Below, in pieces: positions 1-8,614 of a stretch of DNA of 64,000 nt. The stretch is from Arthrobacter sp. 9V. GTDB taxonomy: Bacteria; Actinomycetota; Actinomycetes; Actinomycetales; Micrococcaceae. A program made the position numbers and the translations under genes. Location: assembly GCF_902506065.1 (NCBI RefSeq), contig NZ_LR732912.1:2354154-2418153 (forward strand). Reading direction: 5' to 3'. The notes beneath the pieces are model-generated. The model did not search any database. It was given only the letters and a program-made list of their open reading frames with translations, and had not been told where the DNA came from. Every line of letters starts with the position of its first letter. Within the stretch, counting starts at the first letter, position 1.

Positions 1-1110
1 GCGGCCTTGACTGAAGTTGGTGTCAGTGGCGCACTCAAGGAGAACGGTCAGAACGCGGATACCGCTTGGTACACCCATGTGCTGGCAGCACTAAAATCGG
101 ACCCCGCTGCCCGGCGCATTGCCTGGATGCTGACATGGACAAACTACGGGACCGGGCAGTTCTTTGTGCCGTATCCGGCTACCGGGGCGTTGGCCGAGCA
201 CGAAATGCTGTCCGACTTCCGCGCCTTTGCGGCGGATGACTTCACGGTTCTCAGCGACGGATTATCCAGGCGCGAGGTCTGGCAGCGAAAAGTAAAGACC
301 GCGGACCATGCACCCGCCATACATGTGGTGTCCCCCGTTGATGGCGCACGAATTACAGAGCCGAACACCACGGTGCGCGTCCGTGTCAGTGACGCCAAAA
401 CCAAGAGCATCTCATTCACCGTAGGCACTGACAGGGTCAAACATCCACTGACCTATGATGCTTCCTCCGGGTACTTCACCGGCACCTTGGCTGTACCCGA
501 AGCTGCCTTGGTCAATACGCGGACCGACCTTACCGTTACTGCAGAACTCACCGGAAAAAACCGCCTCATTGCCCAGCAGCAGTTGGTACTCGGAAAGAAG
601 CCTGCTGCCGCTCCCGGTGTAGTGGACGACTTTGAGTCCTACGCCGATGAGAGTGAGCTCCGGGCTACTTACAGCGCGGTGGGGGCTAACAGCATCTCGC
701 TGTCCAGCAGCCCTGTGGGAAGTGGTGAACGCGCGTTGCGCTTCGACTACGACTTCGGCCTCCAGAACTACACCGGAATCACCCGCCGGATTGAAGGCGA
801 CTGGTCGGGCTACAGCGCCCTTTCCCTGTGGTTGAAGGCGGACGGATCGCAGCAGAAAATGGTCCTGCAACTGGTGTGCGGTGGAGTGGCGTATGAGGCG
901 TATCCCTCCCTCAACGGAACGGAAGGGCAGAACATCAGCATCCCCTTTGCCGATTTCCGGCCGGCACCCTGGGACATCGCCAATGCCTCGCGGCGGATTA
1001 CAGCTGAAGATCTTGCGGACCTCTCCCAGTTCAACATTTTCATCAACCAGGTCCCCGACGGAAAGACCTCAGCGGGAGCCATCTATCTGGATGACCTGAA
1101 AGCAGGTTAG
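1..1110 (+). CDS. GH26 endo-beta-1,4-mannanase, C-terminal part (5' end outside window)
   Basis: The reading frame is open from base 1, so the start lies upstream; 369 residues remain. The first residues contain a TEVG motif (Glu codon at 13-15), which matches the nucleophile strand of GH26 mannanases, followed by the terminal helices of the barrel (ARRIAWMLTWTNYG and a YVPYP-like segment). A short Ig-like linker domain (about residues 105-195) follows, then a C-terminal jelly-roll resembling a CBM11/CIA30-type carbohydrate-binding module that begins at VVDDFESYAD. The enzyme probably is secreted and cuts mannan or galactomannan outside the cell. It ends in a 4-base convergent overlap with the ROK regulator. 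The mannanase call is also supported by the beta-mannosidase, alpha-galactosidase and oligosaccharide importer downstream. Confidence 0.8.
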   Translation, partial: AALTEVGVSGALKENGQNADTAWYTHVLAALKSDPAARRIAWMLTWTNYGTGQFFVPYPATGALAEHEMLSDFRAFAADDFTVLSDGLSRREVWQRKVKTADHAPAIHVVSPVDGARITEPNTTVRVRVSDAKTKSISFTVGTDRVKHPLTYDASSGYFTGTLAVPEAALVNTRTDLTVTAELTGKNRLIAQQQLVLGKKPAAAPGVVDDFESYADESELRATYSAVGANSISLSSSPVGSGERALRFDYDFGLQNYTGITRRIEGDWSGYSALSLWLKADGSQQKMVLQLVCGGVAYEAYPSLNGTEGQNISIPFADFRPAPWDIANASRRITAEDLADLSQFNIFINQVPDGKTSAGAIYLDDLKAG

Positions 1111-2321
1111 ACCGATTGCAAGGCCACTGGTTGGTTAATGCTGTGTTGGAGCATCAAAGCGGCGGCACCCACCGACGCCGCGTCGGTAACTTGCGTGGCC
1201 AACCGCACCGTTACACCGTGTTTCCGGGAGGCGAAAGCATCCTCTCTGAGCCTCTGGTCCACCACGGGCAAGTACAAAGAACCTGCCGTGGTAAACGAAG
1301 GTCCGGCGAAAGTCACCGAATCCAGATCCAGGATGTTGACCAAAGCCAGGACTGCGTCCGCCACATACTCTGCGGACTCCTCAATGAGGCCCACTGACAA
1401 AGGGTCGCCGTGGACAGCAGCTGTTGCAATCACTGCGAAATCACTAAAGGGATCGTTGTCGTCGGAGAGCTTCACCATAGTGGTCCGCCCCGCAGCCATG
1501 GCGTGGCGTGCCCTCTCGGCAACAGCCCGGGGCCCTGCCACTTCCTCAAGAGTCAAGCCCGACCGCCGGTCTCCTTGGAAGCGCACGCTACCCAAGGGAC
1601 CGGTGTTCGAGCTGGCGCCTCGATAAAGCGACCCGGAGATGAGCAAGCCGGCGCTGATGCTGGCTCCCATATACAGAGTGCAGTGAGCCGTTGCATTGGG
1701 GATTGCCCCGCTCCAGAAATCGCCCATGGCCGCCGCCGTGGCAACGTTGTCCAGCAACGTCGGCAGGCCAGTAGCTTCCTTCATGGCCTCCCTCACCGGA
1801 AACCCCTCCCATAAGGGCATGCTGGGCGACGAAAGGATGGAACCGGCGTCGAGGTCCAGGGCGCCGGGCGCCACGAGGCCGATACCCGCCACGATGTTCC
1901 GATCTTGGCTTGCCAATCCCAGGAGTGCATTTACATGGCCGGCTACGCCCTGGACCACTTCCTGCGGATTTCTCGATCGCGCGCCGCGGACTCGTGTTCT
2001 GGCCAGGACTGACCCTGCAGCATCGGTCACGAGGACAACAATCCAGTCCGCACCCAACTGGACTCCCACGCTGCAACGTGCAGCCGGATTGAGTCCGAGA
2101 AGTACGCGCGGTTTGCCCTTTGCCCCGGTGAAGGTCCGTTCCCCCGTCTCCACCAGCAAGCCTTCACCCAGGAGAGACCGGACAAGATTGGAAATGGAAG
2201 CCTGTGTCAGACCGGTTCTTTCAGCTAATTGGACGCGGCTGACCGGACCTTCTGCCCTGACGCGGTCAAGGATAAGGGCCCTGCTGGTGGGGGTAATGGA
2301 CGCGGAGTGCAGTACGGTCAT
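1107..2321 (-). CDS. ROK-family transcriptional regulator lacking the zinc motif
   Basis: 404 residues. It has an N-terminal winged helix (about 10-65, PVSRVQLAERTGLTQASISNLVRSLL) fused to a ROK sugar-kinase-like domain, the NagC/Mlc/XylR architecture. The usual CxCGxxGC zinc-binding cluster is absent: the segment after GASSNTGPLG runs FQGDRRSGLTLEEV with no cysteines. The ATG at 2321 gives the normal NagC-type N terminus. It is transcribed divergently from the LacI-like gene across a 59-base gap that contains a perfect 13-base inverted repeat. It likely senses a mannan-derived sugar and controls the mannanase or the neighbouring genes. Family is sure; ligand is unknown. Confidence 0.88.
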   Translation of the reverse strand: MTVLHSASITPTSRALILDRVRAEGPVSRVQLAERTGLTQASISNLVRSLLGEGLLVETGERTFTGAKGKPRVLLGLNPAARCSVGVQLGADWIVVLVTDAAGSVLARTRVRGARSRNPQEVVQGVAGHVNALLGLASQDRNIVAGIGLVAPGALDLDAGSILSSPSMPLWEGFPVREAMKEATGLPTLLDNVATAAAMGDFWSGAIPNATAHCTLYMGASISAGLLISGSLYRGASSNTGPLGSVRFQGDRRSGLTLEEVAGPRAVAERARHAMAAGRTTMVKLSDDNDPFSDFAVIATAAVHGDPLSVGLIEESAEYVADAVLALVNILDLDSVTFAGPSFTTAGSLYLPVVDQRLREDAFASRKHGVTVRLATQVTDAASVGAAALMLQHSINQPVALQSV

Positions 2322-2342
2322 GGGTACTTCAGGGCTCGGCTC

Positions 2343-2382
2343 ATGTGCTAAGTATTGCCGGTCGAAGCCATACTTAGCACAT
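2343..2382. promoter_or_regulatory. 13-bp perfect inverted repeat, candidate operator
   Basis: ATGTGCTAAGTAT (2343-2355) is repeated exactly in inverted form as ATACTTAGCACAT (2370-2382) across a 14-base spacer. It lies in the divergent gap and its right arm covers the ATG at 2381. ROK or LacI binding is inferred from position only. Confidence 0.6.
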
Positions 2383-3286
2383 GGACAATGCCGCAGCAGT
2401 AAGAATCCGGCCGCCTCGTTTCGGGCTGGGTGTTCAAAGTAAGAACGGACCGCACGGCACCGACCCGTTCTTTGAGGATCTCCTGACCGGGATGGAAGAG
2501 GCGCTCGACGTGGCAGGTGCCAGCGTTTTCCTGCGGCAGTTCACTTCCTACCAGGAGGAACTGGAGGCCTACCCCCGGTGGGCCGAAAGCGGGGAGGTGG
2601 ACGCTGTGGTTATAGCGGATTCACAAGCGGACGATTCCCGCGCAAAACTTTGCTTGGAACTCGGATTGCCCGTTGTCATCCTGGGCGGCCCTCCCGTGGC
2701 GGGCGCCTCGCTGGTTGACGTCGATAATTCCGGCGGCATGGAGATGGCCGTCAACTACCTCTCCGGCCTCGGGCATAAGGTCATTGGCCGCGTTTCCGGG
2801 CCGGGACACCTTCACCACACAAAGTCCAGGAGTGAGGCCTTCGACCAAGCTCTTGAACGCCGGGGAGTCACAGGGTTGTCAGTGGAAGGTGACTATTCGG
2901 CGGAATCGGGTGATCTGCGAACCCGGGAGATCTTGTCAGTTCCGACTCCTCCAACCGCGGTCATCTATGACAACAGCATGATGGCTGTAGCTGGTTTGGG
3001 CGCAGCCACGAATCTGGGCGTTAAAGTTCCCCACGACGTTTCCTTGCTGGCGTGGGATGACGGGCCGGCTTGCCGGCTCGCCTCTCCGCCCCTGTCCGTT
3101 CTGAGTCTGGATGTCCATGAGCTGGGGCGCACGGTGGCTGATGTTTTGATGGAGACATATTCAGGGGCAGTCCAGACGGTGGTCCATGTACCCACGGGGC
3201 GCATCGTTCAAAGAAGCAGTACCGCCGGACCGGACGGCGCGGGACCAGGACAATCACCAGATCCCGCGCTCGATCCGAATGCCTGA
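2381..3286 (+). CDS. LacI-type sugar-sensing domain protein without a helix-turn-helix
   Basis: 301 residues that begin almost directly in the periplasmic-binding-protein-like fold of LacI/GalR regulators (RFGLGVQSKNGPHGTDPFFEDLLTG). Typical segments follow: DAVVIADSQ, PVVILGGPP, VDVDNSGGMEMAVNYL, and PHDVSLLAWDDG near residue 225. The roughly 55-residue DNA-binding headpiece is missing. It cannot be supplied upstream because an in-frame TAG lies at 2375-2377 and the divergent ROK gene starts at 2321. No Shine-Dalgarno precedes the ATG, so translation may be leaderless or start elsewhere. It could be a ligand-binding partner of another regulator, a dominant-negative paralogue, or a decayed gene. 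It ends 16 bases from the convergent alpha-galactosidase. Confidence 0.72.
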   Translation: MDNAAAVRIRPPRFGLGVQSKNGPHGTDPFFEDLLTGMEEALDVAGASVFLRQFTSYQEELEAYPRWAESGEVDAVVIADSQADDSRAKLCLELGLPVVILGGPPVAGASLVDVDNSGGMEMAVNYLSGLGHKVIGRVSGPGHLHHTKSRSEAFDQALERRGVTGLSVEGDYSAESGDLRTREILSVPTPPTAVIYDNSMMAVAGLGAATNLGVKVPHDVSLLAWDDGPACRLASPPLSVLSLDVHELGRTVADVLMETYSGAVQTVVHVPTGRIVQRSSTAGPDGAGPGQSPDPALDPNA

Positions 3287-3302
3287 ACGCGAATGGCCCG
3301 AA

Positions 3303-5474
3303 CTACACGCTTTGGACGTGGAGCACCAGCGCCTGGGCAGGCCACAGCAGCGGAATCTGCAGGCCGTCCCGCACCAGCACGTTCCCTGGAAGCGTGATTT
3401 CACCGGCAGAAACCCATGGTGGCGTGATCCACCCATGCCGCGCCTCGCCGAGTTCCTTCCTCACCCTTACCCGATAACGGCGGGACACATCCAAGCCATG
3501 CAACCTGACCCGCTCCGGCAGCGCATCTTCCAAGGTGGCAACCGACGCAATGGTCCAGACGCCCTCACTCTGATCAGGAAGTACGGCGCCTGTCACCCGC
3601 AGGGCAGGATCAAGGACATCGGCATGGACTGAAACACCGGTGTGGAGAATATGACGGAGCTCTTTGTAGAGAGCACCAAAAGCGCGCACTGTTTCAAGCT
3701 CAACGGGGCCGCATTCCAGCAGATTCCATTCGAAGCCGGCGGATCCCATAAGACTCGTCGCGGCCCTGTAGGACAAGTCCACCGTGCGGCCTGAGCTGTG
3801 CGACGTCGTCGGACCAACATGACCTCCCACCATCTCAGGAGGCAGCAATAACTGCGTCCATCGCTGGATGTCCTGCCGCTCAACGGCATCGTTGGAATCC
3901 GAAGCCCACACCCTGTCAGCAAACTCCAGGATCCCCAGGTCCGTCCTGGCTCCTCCGCTGGAACATGACTCGATTTCCAGCCCCGGATGGCTTTCCTTGA
4001 GTTCACGAATCAAGCGGTACGTGGCCAAGGTATGTTCGTGGATACCAGGAAGACCGGAGTGAACGGATTCCACCAGGTCCCGGTTGTGGTCCCATTTGAT
4101 GAAGTCGATCCCAAGCTCGTCGATCAGTGCGCTCATCTGGTTCCGGACGTGCTCGTAGGCGCCCGTGTTGGCCAGGTCCAGGACGTATTGCGTCCGCCAG
4201 GACAGCTCGTCCGGGGAGGACCATATATGGTCCGGGTTGTGAAGCAGCCAATCGGGATGTGCCCTCGCAAGATCCGAGTCCAGATTCACCATCTCAGGCT
4301 CGAACCACAGGCCGAACTGCATTTGAAGGTCATGGACCCGTTCCGCCAACGGGCCCAGCCCCTCAGGCCACACGGAATGATCCACTGTCCAGTCCCCCAG
4401 ACCCTTGGTATCGTCTCGGCGTGCCTTGAACCAGCCGTCGTCCAGGACGAAACGCTCAACTCCCACCTCGGCTGCACGTTCTGCCAGGCGCGTCAGTGTG
4501 GCCGGATCATGATCGAAGTAGACGGCTTCCCAGGTGTTGAGCACCAACGGCCTGATACTGCCGGGGTGTTGGTCCCGCGAACGCAATGCCTGGTGGAAAC
4601 GGGCGGATAGTCCGTCGAGCCCGGCATCGGACCATGCAAACCAGGCTTTGGGAGTGCTGTAGCTTTCGCCGGGAGAGAGCCTGATTTCACCTGCCCGCAG
4701 CAGTTCACCAGCTCCCAGCAGCGTCACTGCCTCGGTCATCCGGTCAGTGCGATAGGTGCAGTCGGCGCTCCAGCCCAGGTGAACGGACCACATTTCTCCC
4801 GACCGGTTCCGGGGCTCGCCGATGCTGGCAATTTCCAAGTGTGGGGCATCGTGTCCGCCCCTGCCTCGCCGTGTTTCCCGGCTAACTGCGCCGCGTGGCA
4901 TTTGAGTGGTGAAAGGAGTCTTCTCTCTGGTCCAGCGCCCCGTAAACGACGTCAGATGGTCAGCGGTCTTCGGAAGCGGCAGGGTGGCTTCCAACCAATG
5001 CACGTCCAACGGAGTCTGTCCTTGGTTGGTCACTCGATGCACCACCGTGAGGACACCACCGGACGCCAGCACGAAATCTGAGTGCAGTTGGAGCCCGTTG
5101 CTCAAATCTGAAGCACTAATGCCGGCCCGGTGTTCTGTTGCGGTGACCTCGTCGACGGTCCATCGCGGGAAGACCGGCTTTCCCTCCCGCGTCACGGACA
5201 GCCCCGGCCGCCCTGCCCAACCGTCACCTTCTTGAGGAAGGACGCTCAGCTGCCAGGCGGCGTCGAGCGTTCCGGGCGCCGTCTGGCGGCCACCGGCGAG
5301 GGTCATCGCCTCGAGGTCGCCGGCTTCCAGCGGCCCGACGTCGGCGCCCCACTGCAGGACCGACGGAAGCCCTGACGGCAGATGCCTCAGGACCATGCTG
5401 ACGCCGTCCCGGCGTAGGACGGTGAACGGCTGCACTTGCTGCGCCGTTGATGCGGACTCTAAGGACTGGGACAT
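3303..5474 (-). CDS. GH36 alpha-galactosidase
   Basis: 723 residues from the ATG at 5474, which has a GGAG six bases upstream; a longer open frame extends to 5681 but has no ribosome site and would run into the ROK gene. Bacterial GH36 enzymes are of similar length. The N-terminal beta-sandwich is followed by a TIM barrel with LNTWEAVYF, VLDDGWF, LWFEPEMVN, then KWDHNRD (nucleophile Asp462), ESCSSGGAR and SDSND (acid/base Asp526 or Asp529). No signal peptide is visible, so it likely acts in the cytoplasm, removing alpha-1,6-galactose from imported galactomanno-oligosaccharides or raffinose-type sugars. It sits 16 bases downstream of the second ROK regulator, probably in one transcript. Confidence 0.93.
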   Translation of the reverse strand: MSQSLESASTAQQVQPFTVLRRDGVSMVLRHLPSGLPSVLQWGADVGPLEAGDLEAMTLAGGRQTAPGTLDAAWQLSVLPQEGDGWAGRPGLSVTREGKPVFPRWTVDEVTATEHRAGISASDLSNGLQLHSDFVLASGGVLTVVHRVTNQGQTPLDVHWLEATLPLPKTADHLTSFTGRWTREKTPFTTQMPRGAVSRETRRGRGGHDAPHLEIASIGEPRNRSGEMWSVHLGWSADCTYRTDRMTEAVTLLGAGELLRAGEIRLSPGESYSTPKAWFAWSDAGLDGLSARFHQALRSRDQHPGSIRPLVLNTWEAVYFDHDPATLTRLAERAAEVGVERFVLDDGWFKARRDDTKGLGDWTVDHSVWPEGLGPLAERVHDLQMQFGLWFEPEMVNLDSDLARAHPDWLLHNPDHIWSSPDELSWRTQYVLDLANTGAYEHVRNQMSALIDELGIDFIKWDHNRDLVESVHSGLPGIHEHTLATYRLIRELKESHPGLEIESCSSGGARTDLGILEFADRVWASDSNDAVERQDIQRWTQLLLPPEMVGGHVGPTTSHSSGRTVDLSYRAATSLMGSAGFEWNLLECGPVELETVRAFGALYKELRHILHTGVSVHADVLDPALRVTGAVLPDQSEGVWTIASVATLEDALPERVRLHGLDVSRRYRVRVRKELGEARHGWITPPWVSAGEITLPGNVLVRDGLQIPLLWPAQALVLHVQSV

Positions 5475-5490
5475 GCTGTTCTCCGGATCT

Positions 5491-6762
5491 TCAGGGTTTG
5501 AGGCTGGCAAATTGGGGCGGGGTACGACGTGTGAGGAACGACGGCGGCGCTGTCCTGCGCTCTTTGGCGTCGCTGGCGGTGCGAAGAACCTGTAAAGACC
5601 CTCCGATTGCTGCTGCGAGCGAACCGTGCGAGGACAGGACAACGCTGATGGGTTGCAGTTCACGATTGAATGCGGCGGCATTAACCGTCGCTGAGATGTG
5701 GTCCCTCAACAGCGTTCCCGCTGTAGAGAACGCGGGCCCTGCCAACACCACGGTGCTGAGATCGAAAAGGTTCACCAAGGTCACGGCGGCCTGCCCGAGA
5801 CCGCGTGCTGCGTCCTCCAAAAGGTGGCGGGCGGCAAGGTCACCTTCCACTGCTGCTGAGGAGATCCGGTTGAAATCATTGAGCGTTTCCGCTGGATTGT
5901 CCTTGAGTCCCAACCGCCGGCGAAGGGGAAGATCCCGGACTGCGCGGGCTACCACTGCAGCTGTACCGCAAAGGTTTTCCACGCAGCCCCTGTTGCCGCA
6001 TTCGCACGGCGGGCCGGATACATCCAGGGTTATGTGTCCGAGTTCAACCGTGTTGGAGCCTCCGCCGCGGTAAACCTCCCTGTTCACGACGGCTCCGCCG
6101 CCCAATCCGCTCGCCATGTAGATCACCCCAAAAGATTCTGCGGAGACGTCCCCCAGCCACTGCTCGCCCATGGCCGCGGCCGTGGCGTCGTTTTCGAGGA
6201 TGACCGGCAATCCGGTCAGCCTGGAAAGTGTGGAAACCAGCGGAAAGCCGTACCACTGGAGAGTGGGCCGGGGTGCAAGGAGAGTTCCGTCCACACGGTT
6301 TTGTGGTCCGTGCGTCACCAGGCTGATTCCAAGAACGCTCTCGAACGGCACTTTCTCGGCCTCCAGCAGGTGGTGAATGCGGGACGCGAGAATCTCCAGC
6401 ATTTCCCCGGGGGCATGGCTACCCGAGCCTTGCAAGGTTTTCTGTGCCACCAAGCGCCCGGTGAAGTCCGCCAGCACCACGGAGCTGGTGCATCGGTCCA
6501 TCTGGACTCCCACCGCGTAGTGGGCCTGTGCACGGAGACGGAGGAGACGCCGGGGTTGCCCGCCGGTTGAGCGCGCCTGCCCGGCTTCCTGCACCAGACC
6601 GTCGTCGAGCAGTTCCCGGATCACATTGGTGATGGTTCCCGGCGTGAGGCCGGCAGCTCCAACCAATTCAACCCTGCTCACAGTTCCGCGGGTGCGCATG
6701 ATGTCCAAAAGCCGGGCCTTCGTTGTTGGCGCCGGCGGTGGATGCGTGCTGATGGTGGTCAT
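5491..6762 (-). CDS. ROK-family transcriptional regulator with intact zinc motif
   Basis: 423 residues from the ATG at 6762 (GGAAAAGG directly upstream); a longer frame to 6828 lacks support. The winged helix occupies about residues 15-70 (VSRVELVGAAGLTPGTITNVIREL), followed by the ROK domain with the canonical cluster CECGNRGCVE, unlike its paralogue at 1107-2321. It is divergent from the ABC importer operon and precedes the alpha-galactosidase. It is probably the local repressor that responds to a galactomannan-derived sugar. Ligand and operator are inferred, not shown. Confidence 0.9.
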   Translation of the reverse strand: MTTISTHPPPAPTTKARLLDIMRTRGTVSRVELVGAAGLTPGTITNVIRELLDDGLVQEAGQARSTGGQPRRLLRLRAQAHYAVGVQMDRCTSSVVLADFTGRLVAQKTLQGSGSHAPGEMLEILASRIHHLLEAEKVPFESVLGISLVTHGPQNRVDGTLLAPRPTLQWYGFPLVSTLSRLTGLPVILENDATAAAMGEQWLGDVSAESFGVIYMASGLGGGAVVNREVYRGGGSNTVELGHITLDVSGPPCECGNRGCVENLCGTAAVVARAVRDLPLRRRLGLKDNPAETLNDFNRISSAAVEGDLAARHLLEDAARGLGQAAVTLVNLFDLSTVVLAGPAFSTAGTLLRDHISATVNAAAFNRELQPISVVLSSHGSLAAAIGGSLQVLRTASDAKERRTAPPSFLTRRTPPQFASLKP

Positions 6763-6806
6763 CCTTTTCCATTTCACTCGGGTCAGAGGTTCAGTTCCAT
6801 AATAAC

Positions 6807-6835
6807 TTGACTCACTTAATTTAATCACCTAACTT
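6807..6835 (+). promoter_or_regulatory. Sigma-A-like promoter of the oligosaccharide importer operon
   Basis: TTGACT (6807-6812) and TAACTT (6830-6835) are separated by 17 bases. The AT-rich spacer holds TTAATTTAA, resembling the centre of ROK/XylR-type operators, so repressor binding here would block RNA polymerase. The start codon is 75 bases further on. Confidence 0.6.
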
Positions 6836-6910
6836 TTTCATAGGCCGTGATCCACGGCACACAAAACCCCAGCCGGTCACAGCGGTCCGGCTAGATGAAA
6901 GGGACCAGAG

Positions 6911-8611
6911 ATGCTCCTCACCTCTCGAAACCGGGCTGTCAGCTTCCGGCGCAGCACCCTCGCTTTGGCCGTCGGCGCAACGGCACTGGGCCTCCTCCTC
7001 AGTGGTTGCTCAGGCGGCGGAAACTCTGCGGCAAACGACTCAACGCTGATCGCCTACACCGGCCAGGCCGGCGATTACCAAATCAACTTCAACCCCTTCT
7101 CCCCCTCGCAGGTTGCCGGGCCGGGCGCGATCTTCGAACCGCTCTTCTACCAGAACAAGGCCTCGGCAGATGCCAAGCCCGAGCCCCTGCTGGGGACGGA
7201 ATTCGCGTGGAACGCGGCCGGAACGCAGTTGTCCGTGACACTTAGGGAGGGCGTGAAGTGGAGCGACGGCGAAGCTTTCACAGCAGATGACGTAGCCTTC
7301 ACGTTCAATCTCCTCAAGCAGCATCCGGCCCTGAACAGCCTGGGCTTCAAGGGCACCGTGAACGTGGTGGACCAGAATCACATCACGTTCGTTTGGGACA
7401 CTCCGGCCTTCGTCACAGGACCGGACATCCTCACCCAGGCCGTGATCGTCCCCGAACACATCTGGTCCAAGATCAACCCTGAAACCGACGTCGTGGAAAA
7501 GCCTGTGGGAACCGGCGCCTACCAACTGGCCGATTTCAAGCCGCAAGCATTCACCCTCAAAGCCAACCCCACCTACTGGGGCGGCGAACCCGCGGTCAAG
7601 AACGTCCGGTACATTGCCTTGTCGGGCAACACCGCCGGCGCCGACGCCATTGCCTCGGGCACCATCGACTGGCAGACGGGTCCTGTTCCGGACATTCAAA
7701 ACGTGTCCAAGAACTTCCCCAAGTATGAAAAGCAGACAGTGGCCCAGAGCCAGCAGGTCCTTGCCGCCTGCGCAAACGTCCAGCTGGGCTGCTCGGGGCC
7801 GCAGACGGATCCTGCCGTCCGCAAGGCCCTGTATCTGGCCATTGACCGAACCCAGCTCAACAAACTTGCCTACGAAGACACGGCCTCCCCCATTTCGCCG
7901 TCCTTCGCCCTGACAGACACGCAGTCCGAATGGATCTCGACGGCGGTCAAACCCGCCGTCGCGCCCGAAACGGCAGATGCCTCCTCCGCTCAAAAGACCT
8001 TGGAGAGCGCCGGTTGGGCCAAGGGCAGCGACGGAATCTATGCCAAGGACGGCCGGAAGCTGACCCTGACAGTTGAAGTGGTGACGGGCTGGACCGACTA
8101 CATCACGGCGATTCAAACCATTTCAGAGCAGGCCAAGGCGGCAGGCATCGACGTTCAGGCTTCACAGTCTTCCTGGAACGAATGGACTGACAAGCGCACC
8201 AAGGGCAAGTTCCAGTTGGCCATCGACTCCCTCTACCAGGGGCCGGCCGCGGATCCGTACTACGTTTACAACTACTTCTTCTCCTCCGCCACTTCGGCCC
8301 CTGTGGGGCAGTCGGCAGGAACCAACTACTCGCGCTACTCGAACCCCACCGTTGACGCGGCCCTGGAGACAGTCAAGAATCTCCCCTTCGACAACAAGGC
8401 GGAAAGGCAGCAGCAGTTCGACGTCATCCAGTCAGCCATCGTTGAGGACATGCCCTACATCCCGGTTGTCACGGGCGGCACCACCAGCATCTGGAACAAG
8501 GCCAAGTTCAGTGGCTGGCCCAGCGAGGACAACATGTACGCGTTCCCTGCCGTGTGGTCCCGCTTGGACGCGGCGCAGGTCTTCAAGTCCCTCAAGCCTG
8601 CCGAAGGCTAA
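6911..8611 (+). CDS. ABC transporter substrate-binding lipoprotein (SBP_bac_5, Opp/Dpp type)
   Basis: 566 residues. The N terminus is a lipoprotein signal peptide: basic start, hydrophobic stretch LALAVGATALGLLL, lipobox LSGC near residue 33, then a Gly/Ser-rich linker. The rest is a family 5 extracytoplasmic binding domain (GVKWSDGEAFTADDVAFTFNLLK, ending AVWSRLDAAQVFKSLK). AAAGGGA six bases before the ATG supports the start. Family 5 proteins bind peptides, but in Thermotoga and other bacteria several bind manno- and cello-oligosaccharides. Between alpha-galactosidase and beta-mannosidase genes, manno-oligosaccharides are the likely ligand. First gene of an operon running to about 16.4 kb. 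Confidence 0.92.
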   Translation: MLLTSRNRAVSFRRSTLALAVGATALGLLLSGCSGGGNSAANDSTLIAYTGQAGDYQINFNPFSPSQVAGPGAIFEPLFYQNKASADAKPEPLLGTEFAWNAAGTQLSVTLREGVKWSDGEAFTADDVAFTFNLLKQHPALNSLGFKGTVNVVDQNHITFVWDTPAFVTGPDILTQAVIVPEHIWSKINPETDVVEKPVGTGAYQLADFKPQAFTLKANPTYWGGEPAVKNVRYIALSGNTAGADAIASGTIDWQTGPVPDIQNVSKNFPKYEKQTVAQSQQVLAACANVQLGCSGPQTDPAVRKALYLAIDRTQLNKLAYEDTASPISPSFALTDTQSEWISTAVKPAVAPETADASSAQKTLESAGWAKGSDGIYAKDGRKLTLTVEVVTGWTDYITAIQTISEQAKAAGIDVQASQSSWNEWTDKRTKGKFQLAIDSLYQGPAADPYYVYNYFFSSATSAPVGQSAGTNYSRYSNPTVDAALETVKNLPFDNKAERQQQFDVIQSAIVEDMPYIPVVTGGTTSIWNKAKFSGWPSEDNMYAFPAVWSRLDAAQVFKSLKPAEG

Positions 8612-8614
8612 AAC

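Noticed and set aside
412..870. 152-aa reverse-strand open frame inside the mannanase gene
   Set aside because: It is a shadow of a well-supported GH26 frame; no ribosome site and no recognisable domain. Many similar long antisense frames across this GC-rich window were dropped for the same reason.
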